Below, piece by piece: positions 22,052 to 34,267 of a DNA stretch of 64,000 nucleotides. Below the pieces are notes generated by a model. The model saw only the letters and a program-made list of their open reading frames with translations, did no database searches and was not told where the DNA came from. Location: assembly GCA_022828595.1 (NCBI GenBank), contig JAKGHH010000001.1, forward strand, positions 145,409,017 to 145,473,016, in the 5' to 3' direction. The first letter of the stretch is position 1; the number at the start of each line of letters is the position of its first letter. This DNA is from Nelumbo lutea (Eukaryota; Streptophyta; Magnoliopsida; Proteales; Nelumbonaceae). The translations under genes and the position numbers were made by a program.

Positions 22052-22935
22052 TACCAAACATGACTAGATAGGTTGTTTGAGTAATCTTTCCCTATAAATT
22101 CCATATATAAACAAAGGCAAAGGTGGATTTGAAACCAGGTCCTCAAACTCTTCCACTCCATCCTTTTTTCACAAGTGAAGGCCTAGAACCTTCGCCGTGG
22201 ACAGAACAAACTTGAAAACCTTGAAGTGAGTGAAGTAAGGGCTAAAATTGTATATATGTACGAGTATAACATACATATATAGTATAACATGTGAAGTGAG
22301 GGTTAAAACCTTGAAGTTAGTTGAAATGTATAGTATAACATGTGAAAAGTATTGTATATATGTATGAGTGAAGTGAGGGCTAAGATTATCATTTGTGTCA
22401 ATATAATCACTTAAGGGGCAAGTAGCTTACCAAACATCCCCAATCCAATAAGTGCTTAAAAACATAATAAGTGATTTGGAAAATAAGTTACCAAACAACC
22501 TTAAGTGGTTGTTAAAATATGTACTTTTAACAAGTACTTCTTTTAACAACCTCTTAATCATCAAACAGGAACTTAACATGAATGACGCAACACGGGATTT
22601 CTTCATTTTGGCTGGTTAATGATGGTGACAGTAATTGAGGTAGAATCCGAGACAATAAGAGGGACTTTTCTGTTGTGGAGTTTGCCTTTCCTTCACAATG
22701 TAGTAGTGGGTAGTGGCGATGACTCACCGCCGCCGCTCTACATTGGATTTGAATGACTGGGAAGGTGAGCAGTACAAAAAGAAAAAAAGGATTAGTTTCA
22801 ATGGGGAGGGAGATAATGGGTAAGAGAGAGGTAGAAAGAGAGGATGAGAAGGATCTGGCGACCAGAGGTTCACTTTGGCTGCTCTACTCTTCATCTTTAG
22901 TTTCGCGATGACAGAGTAGAGGAAATGGAGAAGAA

Positions 22936-22970
<35 letters not shown>

Positions 22971-23003
22971 AGATGATGATGATGAAGGAAAGGGGAGAGG
23001 AAA

Positions 23004-23043
<40 letters not shown>

Positions 23044-23575
23044 AAGAGGAAGTTAGAGCCGGATCTAGATCTAACGCTGCAACCAATTACCGCAGTGGTG
23101 ATGGAACAAAGAAAGAAAAAAGGTGGGCAATGACATGGAAGGAGAAGAAGAAGAAGAAGGAAAAGAAAAGATAGAGAATAAGAGAGTGGAAGAGAGAAAG
23201 AGAGAGAGGCTGAGAGTGGGAGACCTTGCCGCCGCCACTGCTTTTGGTTCGAACGGGGGAAGAAGATGAATAGTGCCTTTCCCTCCAATTCTTCGGATTA
23301 GCGGCCTCGAGAAGAAGATGAATAGTTTGAGAAGGGAGACGGTATGCTGGAGATGGGGGCGAAGAAGGTTACCGAGTTGAGAACTGCCTCTACTTTGGTT
23401 CTCTATCGAAGGAGAAGGGGAAAAGAGAAAGAGGGAGATAAAATGGAGAGAGGTAGTGAGAAAAGAATCTCGAAGAAGGAAAAAAGAGCGTGGATGCGCA
23501 TGTATTTCAATTTTGGGGTTTAGAGGGGAATTAAATATCATTGTAAACTGGGCAATGTTCTAGAGCAAGCCTAGC
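22052..23575. repeat. Intergenic DNA with GA/GAA-rich purine tract
   Basis: No gene is supported. From 22720 to 23520 the + strand is purine-rich, with GAA runs (22928-22976), GAT runs (22972-22984), a (GA)n microsatellite of about 17 units (23005-23041) and further GAAGAAG runs near 23140-23160. Ser/Leu-rich minus-strand frames here are produced by these runs. The pyrimidine-rich minus strand could act as a 5' leader or promoter, but no coding exon follows. A shorter relative of this composition is at 62370-62470. A TACTTTTAACAAGTAC hairpin at about 22521-22536 belongs to another possible MITE remnant. Confidence 0.5.
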
Positions 23576-25051
23576 CACCCAGGCGGGATTGGCATCCGGG
23601 TTTATTAACTAATAAAATAAAATAAAATATTAACTAATAATTATATATGCATTAATAATTAAATTACTATGTATTAATAATAATTAATTAGATAATTAAA
23701 TAAAAAATTCAATGATATAAACCATTATTTATTAAAACAATATTTAATATTTAATTAATGAATCATTAAATAACCAATTAATAAAATGAATCAATTAACT
23801 AATTAATAATTAATGGAATGTTAATAATACCATTTAAAGTAAAATATAAAACAGTACAAAAAACATTGAATCTTTAACCTAAGTCCAGTATTAATAACTA
23901 TTTAACTTAGTCTATTTACATGTTAAGGAAAACCCATGCTTGACAAAGTTTGTAAATATTGCTAGATACTAGGGGTGGGAAAATGAGTAGGTTCTACCTC
24001 GAACCAAATGGAACCAACCTCGAATTGGCCTTGAATCGGCCCTACCCAATTTATTACAAGATAGGGCCTTGTTCCATTCATGGAACTGACCCCTACCCAG
24101 GCCATTCTAAGGTCTAAGGGTTTATCCCATTCAAATAGACCTTGGTTGGCCTTGGTGGAACTAGGGTTGTTAATTGGTCGAGGCCCACCCTGATGGACCT
24201 GAACTGATTGGGCCGTTTTTTCCTAGAACCAATGGGTCGATTCTAGGTCCTAATATAGTGTCCTAATTAGTATCGGTTTTGATCTAGTTCCACCCACTCC
24301 CAACCTGAGCTATATACAAATAATATATATATATAATATAATATAGTATACATATAATATATATAATGTATAATATATAATATTTAATATATATATATAT
24401 ATATTTATTTATTTATTATAATCAAGTCCATCGGGTTAGACTTGATTATCTCAAGAACCAATTGGTTTGCATCAAACAAATTGGTATTGTTATGGATGCA
24501 AATAGATAAGATCAGATTTGAATCAGGATTTATCTGAATTCAATCCAACACTCGTGTTGGATCCGATTGGATCTGATAGGCCTCAATTTGAATTCAAATC
24601 CTATTGGCAAGTTAGATCTTTGGATATGATCTGATTTGACTTGTTTTCTTTCAAATTAATAAATTATTAAAATAAAAATAAAATATTCCATTTTAAATAA
24701 AGAAAAACAACAATAAAAGTATTTTTTATTTACTTTCATTATATATACATGTTTTTTATAAAAATATAAATTATATAAAAATTTATAAAATACAATATAA
24801 ATAAATAAATAACATATATCAGATCGAATCTTCTCAGATTGAATAGGGGGTGATTTGAATACGATAGGGTCCTATTAGCCAATTCGATCCAAAGATCCAA
24901 CTAGGGGTGATCCAAATTTGACCAAATAGAATCAGATATCAAATATCAGATTGGATCATGAGCTGATCCATCTTCACCCCTAGGCCCATAATTATATTCT
25001 ACTATAATATATATTTTTTTATATTTTTAAAATTTCAATGTAAAAGTTATG
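23576..25051. other. AT-rich DNA with hAT-like non-autonomous remnants and TA microsatellite
   Basis: TTAATTAATAA-type sequence runs to 23870. Around 23965-24300 degenerate phrases (CTAGGGGTGGGAAAATGAG, GAACCAAATGGAACC, AACTAGGGTTGTTAATTGG) look like hAT subterminal DNA. A (TA)-rich microsatellite lies at 24318-24412. From about 24490 to 24985 runs a GATCTGATT/AATCAGATC-rich segment ending GATCCATCTTCACCCCTAG, probably a diverged non-autonomous hAT piece with an inner TAGGGGTGATCC end near 24903. No gene is seen and the boundaries are uncertain. Confidence 0.45.
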
Positions 25052-25059
25052 ATTTGAGG

Positions 25060-25284
25060 CAAGGTTCGAAATTTCAATATGTATCAGGTTGTATCGGCCG
25101 ATACATATCGCATTGCGGGCTTCTCGATATGCTCTATAGGGTGTATTTTGGGGTTTAACCCGGTTCATGTGGTAGAGAGGCCTTAAACCAACCCCTTTGA
25201 ACCAGATTTGAGAAAACTAAAACAAAAGGAGAAATGAGCCTCAATACAGGGGTCGTATCAGTCGTATCAATATTTTGAACCTTG
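25060..25284. mobile_element. hAT-family MITE, 225 bp
   Basis: The ends CAAGGTTCGAAATTTCAATA and TCAATATTTTGAACCTTG are inverted repeats and match the ends of the large hAT element at 4262-20479. An 8-bp target duplication with one mismatch flanks it: ATTTGAGG at 25052-25059 and ATTTGGGG at 25285-25292. The inside keeps TGTATCGGCCGATACATATC and GTCGTATCAGTCGTATC subterminal words. It has no coding capacity and is presumably a deletion derivative moved by the related transposase. Confidence 0.88.
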
Positions 25285-25292
25285 ATTTGGGG

Positions 25293-26579
25293 CCAAAAAA
25301 GGTGTTTTTATAAAAAATAGTGAGGTGACGTAACTTTACCACTTTAGAACATGTAGATAGAAAAAAAAAATAGCCAACATAAAGAAAAAAAGGATCATCT
25401 AATAGGACCACTAAGTGGAAAGTTATGGACTCTAGAAATTTACATATATGGTAAATGAAAAGTGGTAAAAAAATTGGTTGTTTACACATTAGAGGACCGG
25501 TTCATTGGTTCCCATGTTGGACTTGGCAGGTGGACAACTTTGGCCAATTATTTGGAGAAAACAGACTTAAGGGTATGACAGAACTAGCTAAGGGTTGGTC
25601 AACAAGTTTTGACTTGATCTTGTATTCAAAACTATACTTATATGACTAAGTTTGGTTGTGCTGAAATTAAAATTGAATTGTTAAAAAGTTAAGAAAATAA
25701 CTAAAGAACTTTTTGCAAGAGAGACTGGGCATTATAATTCTCTGACTACCCTTGATATGGTCATCTCCATAACATGACCATATTAATTATTAATTAATTG
25801 GGTATTAATTTTTAAATCAATACTTAATTATTAATTAATAATCATTAATTATTTATATTTTATAACTAATAATTTATTAATCATTTATTTATAAAAAAAT
25901 TAATAATTTAGTTTAATAATCATTAACTAATTAATAAGAAATTATATTTTCTCACTAATAAATAACTAATAATTAATTAATTAGCAAATGTGAGTCATAT
26001 ATAATTTATTATTAAATAATTATTTGACATTCATTAAGAATTTATTTAAATAATTAAATAAATTTTTAATGATTAGTTTTTAATTAATTACATAATAATT
26101 GAAATATTTATTCATATTTTATAAATTTTTATACTTTTTATTTATGTATTTTGAAATTTTTTATTAATTTATTTGCTATTTTAGTTATTATTAAAAACCA
26201 TTAATTATTATTGTTTTCATTAGTAATGAATAAATAATAATTTATTATTATTAATTATTAGTTATATGTATTTATTTTAATAATTTCTGGACTAGTTATA
26301 GTTATTAATAAATACTTAATATCTTTAATCAATAATATATAATTATTATTTATTATTTTTTCATACATTACATTTTTTAACCATTACAATAAATATTTAC
26401 TACTTTACCAATTTTTATCAATTTATTCATTATTTAGTATTTAAATAATTTATAATATATTTCTTATTTTTAAATATTTTTTACGATTTTATAACTAATT
26501 TATTAAATAGTTTCCAAATATATTTTATTCCTCATGGTTATGATTGTTAAACATTTATGGTATGATATGTATTCATAAC
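25293..26579. other. Very AT-rich intergenic DNA
   Basis: No gene is recognised. From 25770 to 26540 the sequence is almost only A and T, with many TTAATTAATTA words and long unwinding-prone stretches. This is the composition of matrix-attachment-like DNA or old AT-rich MITEs. No terminal repeats could be fixed. Confidence 0.5.
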
Positions 26580-26814
26580 TAAAATTCGTGGCTATAGCTA
26601 TTAATAACTTTTAGCCACAGAAAACTATTATTTAGCCGCAAATAAGATTGTTGTAGCTAAAGATCGATTTCATAGTTGTAACCACCGATAAGTAAAATAT
26701 GTGGCTACTTATCGATTTTTTGTGCTAAGTACCTTGTCATTTGGTCTGCTTCCAAGTGGTCGATGACTCAGGTCGAAGTGAACTTTGGCTACCGAGCTGA
26801 GTTGAGCGGGGCAG

Positions 26815-26960
26815 GCTAGGTGGCGAGCTGACTATAGTGTTGAGCTGCCTGTGAGGTGCTGAGTTGTCTAGGTGGCGAGCTACCTGTGAGGTGCCGGGCT
26901 AACCAGGTGGCGAGCTGTTTGTGAGGTGCCGAGCTGACCAGGTGCCGACCTGCCCAGCTG
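26815..26960. repeat. Minisatellite in left arm (GGTGGCGAGCTG units)
   Basis: AGGTGGCGAGCTG followed by CCTGTGAGGTGCCGAGCT recurs about four times. The mirror copy in the right arm lies at about 28268-28400 with a different number and order of units, so the arms have diverged by unit gain or loss. Confidence 0.65.
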
Positions 26961-27624
26961 GCAAGCTGGATTGGTGAGTTCCATTGCTCTTTAGAGACCT
27001 GCAAGGAACCAAATGTTAGAGGACCCGGGGTGGCTAACCTGGCAAGGTCGCTCCGATGCTTAAGTCAGTACTCTCATAGTAGACTACGAGCTAAAAATCA
27101 CAAAGCATGAGAGCTAGAATTTTCTTACTTGCTTGCCTCCCCCTTTGCTTCTGGGGTTGGTGCCTTTATATAGGCATTGCTTGGCGTGGGCTTCACGCAC
27201 CATATCTGAGATTTCTACAAGGTCGTCTAAGTGGGTCGAGATTCCTGGAGGTAACTGCCATGCATGTTGACCACCCTCCAAATCGTTCGGCACGTGGGCC
27301 AACTTCCAAGGATCGTGGGAGTGTTTGGATATGCATGCCGAATTCGTCGGCGAGCACGTCTTGCAAGTCACCAGGTCGCCAAGTCGTGCCAGTGCCTGAT
27401 TGCCAGGTCGGTGCCTATGCCAAGCCACCAGGCCACGCCTAGGCCGCTAGGTGGGACACCATCAACTTGTCTAAGGCAAGTTGTTGCCAAAGTGGTTTCG
27501 GGTGTCACCTATTTGTTCTGAGGTGCCATGTGTCTTTGGAAAAAATAGGTCACATGGCACCTCGGAACAAATAGGTGACACTCGGAACCACTTTGGCAAC
27601 AACTTGCCTTAACCAAGTTGATGG

Positions 27625-27868
27625 TGTCCCGCCTGGCGGCTTGGCTCAGGCGCGATCTGGCCTTGGCGCGAGTTAAAAGCCTGGCATAGGCACCGACCTG
27701 GCGGCCTAACCTAGGCGCGACCTAATAGCCTGGCAAAGGCGCGGCCTGATGACTTAGCACAGGCACCGACCTGGCAGCCTGGCCCAGGCGCGACCTGGCA
27801 ACCTGGCATTGGTGCGACCTGATGACCTGGCACATGCGCCGACTTGGCGACTTACAAGACGTGCTTGC
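27625..27868. repeat. 24-bp minisatellite expanded in the right arm only
   Basis: About nine units of the type GGCGCGACCTGGCAACCTGGCA run through this stretch (GCGCGACC or GCACCGACC starts near 27685, 27710, 27734, 27758, 27783, 27807 and 27831). The corresponding part of the left arm (27350-27465) is only about 115 bases and holds three or four worn units. The expansion therefore happened after the inverted arms formed. Confidence 0.7.
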
Positions 27869-28650
27869 CGACGAATTCGGCATGCATATCCAAACACTCC
27901 CAGGATCCTTGGAATTTGGCCCACATGCTGAACGATCTGGAGGGTGGTCAACATGCATGGTGGTTACCTCCAGAAATTTCAATCCACTTAGATGACCTCG
28001 TAGAAATCTTGGATATGGTGCGTGAAGCCCACGCCAAACAATGCCTATATAAAGGCACCAACCCCAGAAGCAAAGGGGGAGGCAAGCAAGTAAGAAAATT
28101 CTAGCTCTCATGCTTTGTGATTTTTAGCTCGTAGTCTACTATGAGAGTACTGACTTAAGCATCGGAGAGACCTCGCCGGGTTAGCCACCCCGGGTCTTCT
28201 GCCATTTGGTTCCTTGCAGGTCTCTAAAGAGCAACGAAGCTCATCAATCCAACTCGCTAGCTGGGTAGATCGGCACCTGGTCAGCTCGCCACCTAGTCAG
28301 CTCGACACCTAAGAGGCAGCTCGCCACCTAGGTAGCTTGGCACCTCACAGGCAGCTCGACATTATAGTCAGCTCGCCACCTAGCCTGCCCCGCTCGACTT
28401 AGCTCGGTAGCCAAAGTTCACTTCGGCCTGAGTCATCGGCCACTTGGAAGTAGACCAAATGACGAGGTACTTAGCACAAAAAATCGATACATTAACAAAA
28501 ATTGATTCATCAGTAACTATTAGCTACGAACAAACTACTTTTAACCACGGGAAGAATGACCGTAGCTAAAGCTCAACTTTTAGCCATTGATAGGAAGATG
28601 TCAGTGGCTATAGCTTAACTTTTAGCTAAGGTTTTGATGCCCGTAGCTAG

Positions 28651-29962
28651 GGGTGACCACGGTTTGGTTAACCGAACCATGGCACTTTTTTGGAAACCAA
28701 ACCGGTGATACCGGTTTTTTCATGTTGCCAAACCAAAACCGAACTGATACCACCGGTTTTGGTTTTTGATCGGTTCAGTTCTTTGATTTTTTATATTTAT
28801 AATATATTATATAAATATATTAATCACACTAAATTTAAGATCAAAATGATCACAAAATAGTATATAAATTAGTGGATTTGATAGATTCAATTTAATATTA
28901 TATTCTTTAATATTTTGTATATAATATTTTTATTTTTTGTAAATAATAAATATATTGTTATTACTTATTAATGTAAATTAAAATATTAGTTAATAACTAA
29001 TAAGAGTATATAAAAATTTTAAGACATATCATGTGTAAATTTATAAATTTTAAGTATTAAAATAATTATTCTATTATTAATATTCTATTTGTATAAATGT
29101 CTTGATATAAAAAATCAGCTTTTTTTATAGAAATGTGGATTTGATACATTATTTGTTCTATTTGTTTATAAAATACTATTTTTAAATATTATTTTTTTAA
29201 TTTTTATTTAGCGTTAAATATAAATATATGTTTTGTTTAAATTGTATGTGAATAAAAAAAATTAATAAAATTTATTTTATTTTACTTTATGTCACAAAAT
29301 GTAGCGTGACTTATTGGTTTGAAAATACCACGAATTCTATCGCACGAGGCGACACAGAATCGTTACTTATTTTCTTTTTTGCCAAACAAAATCCCCAGAA
29401 AAAAGGTGCGGTGATAGTCTGTTTCTACTTTCCACCGTTGGTCTTCAATCTTATCGGGCTTGGTTTTATTCACACTCAAAGATGTTACAACTTTAGTAAT
29501 GAGACAATCCAGTAGTTGAGATGGTCATTCTGCGTACTGTATCCATCCGTGTAATCTACAGAAAAGTTAGTTAGTGGACCTGTGAACACGTCTGCTAGCT
29601 GCTGCAACTGCGGTTACAAGTTATAACATATCTTTGAAATAAAAAAACTTCGGTGAAATGTGTTGGATTCATTACAAATACCAGAGTTCTTCCATTTTAT
29701 TGAAGGGTCACAACAGAATGCTACAACCACGGTAGCAGCAGACGTGATCTCAATGGACCTCACATGCTGGAGGCGTCTTTTAGACTTCTGCTTCAAAACA
29801 GACAAAGATGTATACCAAAGTCAAGTTTCATGGATCCAATTAAACTTATAAAATTATTTTTTGTTCTGACCCCAAGTCAATTTATCGTTCGTTTTTTATA
29901 ATCAAATGCTTCCTCTGTAGCAGTAATCTACTCAAGCACATTTCCTCTCTCAAGTAGTCAGC
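28651..29962. other. Upstream region of the receptor-kinase locus, with repeat copy B
   Basis: TAGGGGTGACCACGGTTTGG followed by GGTT/AACC and CCGGTTTT words (28648-28790) is typical hAT subterminal sequence. Positions 28800-29300 are copy B of the AT-rich repeat described at 1850-2880. Then comes 660 bases of more complex DNA up to the start codon at 29963, which should include the promoter. AAGTCAA at 29874-29880 is the complement of a W-box core (TTGACTT), the WRKY site common near this gene family. I cannot fix a TATA box with confidence. Confidence 0.5.
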
Positions 29963-30493
29963 ATGGAACCTGCTTTCAGCCTCCGTAGTGTTATCTCAGG
30001 AGGAATAAACAGTCTCCTATTTCTCTTCTTCCTTTGTTGCCTTAGCCCTTGCAAGGGAGCCAATCCTGTTTACCTCAACACCGTCTGTCCAAATACTACC
30101 ACTTACCCTTCTAATGGCACGTACCAAAACAACCTCAACCTTCTCCTCTCTTCCCTCTCCTCTAACGCTACACCCACCAACCACGGTTTTTACAACACCA
30201 CCGCTGGTCGGGGTTCCAATACTGTATACGGCCTCTTTCTCTGCAGAGGCGATGTCACCGACGACCTCTGCCGTGAATGTGTCAAATCCGCCGCTCAAAC
30301 TATCACCCAGCGGTGCCCCAACGGGAAAGTCGCAATTACTTGGTACGACGAGTGTCTGTTACGTTATTCCAACCAATCATTCTTCTCTATCATGGATGAG
30401 AAACCATCGTTCACTCTGTACAATGCACAGAACAACTCACTCTGTACAATGCACAGAACAACTCGGACCCTCGGCAGTTCAATCAGCTGGTAA
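29963..30493 (+). pseudogene. Receptor-like kinase exon 1: signal peptide and one DUF26 (Gnk2) domain, frameshifted
   Basis: The exon belongs to a cysteine-rich receptor-like kinase (CRK), a plasma-membrane protein whose outer DUF26 pair is joined by one membrane helix to a cytoplasmic Ser/Thr kinase. The start MEPAFSLRSVISGG leads into a hydrophobic signal peptide (SLLFLFFLCCLSPCKG) cleaved near ANPVYL. The domain shows the diagnostic C-x8-C-x2-C (CRGDVTDDLCRECV), a following RCPNGKVAITWYDECLLRYS and four N-glycosylation-type sites. At 30413-30464 a perfect 26-bp tandem duplication shifts the frame, giving a stop soon after. Without it the frame would run on through SDPRQFNQLV as expected. 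The second DUF26 and membrane segment are not found downstream. The start codon is well placed for the family. Confidence 0.87.
30413..30464 (+). repeat. 26-bp perfect tandem duplication in exon 1
   Basis: Positions 30413-30438 are repeated exactly at 30439-30464 (each begins ACTCTGTACAATGC and ends AACAACTC). Because 26 is not a multiple of three it breaks the reading frame. Perfect identity points to a recent event or an assembly artefact. Confidence 0.9.
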
Positions 30494-32406
<1,913 letters not shown>

Positions 32407-33299
32407 GTGAGTGCATTTTGCCCTACTCATTAATGTCATTGCAAGAAAATGAAAGAGAGGCTCAGATTGGTAAAAGACAAAGCAAGGCCCCACAAATACG
32501 GGGTGCAACTCGACCCGGCTTAGCCTTAAAAGAAATTGGACCGACCCGACCCCAACCCAATCCCTTACATGTAGGAATGCAAGTTGTGACAGTTAGGTTG
32601 TGTTTAGTTCAACTCCAACTCAACCTGAGTTGTTTAACTCAATCCAATGAGTTGGGATAAGGTTGGATTCGTGTTGAGTTTAGTTTCAGTTTGGGTTAGG
32701 CTAATTCCTTCATTTATATTAAATTTGCTATTGATTGGTTTGAACTATTAAATTGGGTCCATATTTTTCAACCCTAACCATGACATTACCTTCAACTTAA
32801 TCCAATACAACTTGAGCTTTTTAGGTATTTTTTTCTTAAGTTGGATACAGGCTACTAGAGCCCAAGTTGTATCTATACATGGATTCATCAAAGGGGGTGC
32901 CAGTAACCAAAGGGTCATCAACAAATATCTTTCCGTTAAATTGGACATTTTATAGGCCCAACATGGTCTTGTGAAACTAAAAATTTTTGGAGGGAGATTC
33001 AAAATTTTAGGAAATCTTACCTCCCTCCCCTTTGCTTTTACTTTTCCTATTTTCTCCTTTCTCTACTCTTGCATGTAGGTGAAGACCTTTTACCCCACAT
33101 TGTTTGGAAAAGAGATGGAGTTGAGTATATTAATAGACTTGCTTCCTTTATGTGTAGGCACCCATAGGTTTTGGGGTGCTTTTTCACATGTGTATGCCAA
33201 GCTAATTCAGGGTGGGGCGTGGGATCGTGCATTAACGTTTTGTTTGTTTGACCACTTGATCTCTTAGTCATCAGTTTGTCTATTTAAATGTATTGTTTT
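32407..33299. other. Left part of the intron, no recognised element
   Basis: GACCCGGCTTAGCC and CCGACCCGACCCCAACCC phrases (32510-32570) and GAGTTGGGATAAGGTTGG (32650) are the degenerate GGGTT/AACCC words seen elsewhere in the window. No gene or bounded element could be identified. Confidence 0.45.
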
Positions 33300-34267
33300 T
33301 AATTTTGAATGTTTCATCTTGGTGGCTTTTTGCCCCTATGTTTCTCTCCATCTCTTCAAATAGGTAAACTATTGTGGAGAGACATCTCTCCAAAAGAACA
33401 CATCTATGTCCATTCGGGTGACTAAGAGCACTCAATAAATAGAGTGTTGGTCAACCTAGTGACATATGCCTAAATACACACAACATAGTGTAGGATGGGG
33501 GTGTAAGGCTAGGTTGGAGAGCGGTCTTTTTGAAAGACGAAGAGAAGCCTCGAGAGTGAGGGAAGGCAGACGTCTTTAAGTAAAGGGCTTAGAAAATGAG
33601 AGGATCATGGTTACTCGAGAGTATCAGTAACAAATGCTTAGGATCGGATGAGTTCAATTGTGAGAAGGATCTCTATTTATGGAGGAGGTCTCTAAATCCT
33701 AAAAGTTAGGAGATTAAGATATTCAATCTGTATTAGGGAAGGGAATATTTGATTCACTATCAATCATTTAGTGTGCTATTAAGGTATCGCCACGTGTTTC
33801 ATGAAGATCTTTTCAAGGATTGGCTTTCCTTATCCTTAAGGTTCCTCCTTACTCACATCTGCTACTACCTTTTTATGCATCATAACTAATCCTACGTGGC
33901 AATAGTAGCATCATCGTTCGGCGATTGGTACTTCATCAGTTCTACATGGTAGCTTGCAAAGTCCTTTGTTGTCTTGGGTTTGCATGTGTTTGGGCACATG
34001 CAGGACTTGCCGTGGGCTCAGTGTGCTATCCTTTCTATCCCGTTATCCGAAGCAAGCTTGTAGGTTGTGAGTTTATCACATGTTATGGCGGGTGTGGCTT
34101 CATTACACACTTAGGTGTGTTTGGGTCTCTTGGATGGGTCTTTCTGAGATTTAGGTTCGGGTGTTAAATGAACTTTGTGAGCCATGGGCTTATCACAACT
34201 TTACTTAATGTTTTGTGGTTTCATCGCAAAGGTGGCGGTGTACCGCAAGTTCATCGCAACATGGGGG
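33300..34267 (-). repeat. Probable 3' LTR/UTR part of the reverse gypsy element
   Basis: A CCATAAATAG TATA-like box is read on the minus strand at about 33672-33682. It is preceded (34260 to 33690) by promoter-like sequence and followed (33660 to 33300) by transcript-leader-like sequence. This is the layout of an LTR belonging to the reverse-oriented gypsy remnant to the right. No second copy is in the window to prove it, because the right end of that remnant is truncated. Confidence 0.35.

Larger units (their letters stand above)
26580..28650. mobile_element. 2-kb foldback element with inverted LTR-like arms
   Basis: The segment 26711-27532 is the reverse complement of 27551-28488 with high similarity. 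At the centre, GGTGCCATGTG (27522) and CACATGGCACC (27551) frame an 18-base loop. Outer flanks (26580-26710 and 28489-28650) share GTAGCTA/TAGCTAC words. In each arm, pointing outward, there is a TATA-like box (TATATAAAG at 28046 on +, its mirror near 27170 on -), a GCATGAGAGCTAG phrase and GACTTAAGCATCGGAG, an order like the TATA-R-U5 part of plant gypsy LTRs. Mirror-image frames of about 110-130 residues (MRARIFLLACLPLCFWGW) exist in both arms and are probably not genes. No target duplication was identified. Confidence 0.75.

Noticed and set aside
23005..23041. GA microsatellite as a GAGA-factor regulatory element
   Set aside because: It is a plain (GA)n run with no gene start next to it, so a regulatory role cannot be supported from sequence.
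22724..23541. Ser/Leu-rich minus-strand frames of 120-156 residues
   Set aside because: They are produced by GA and GAA runs. All three overlapping frames look alike and none shows a domain.
27107..28111. Mirror-image frames starting MRARIFLLACLPLC in both foldback arms
   Set aside because: They are symmetric copies of LTR-like DNA, overlap TATA-like and leader-like sequence, and have no domain. They look hydrophobic by chance.
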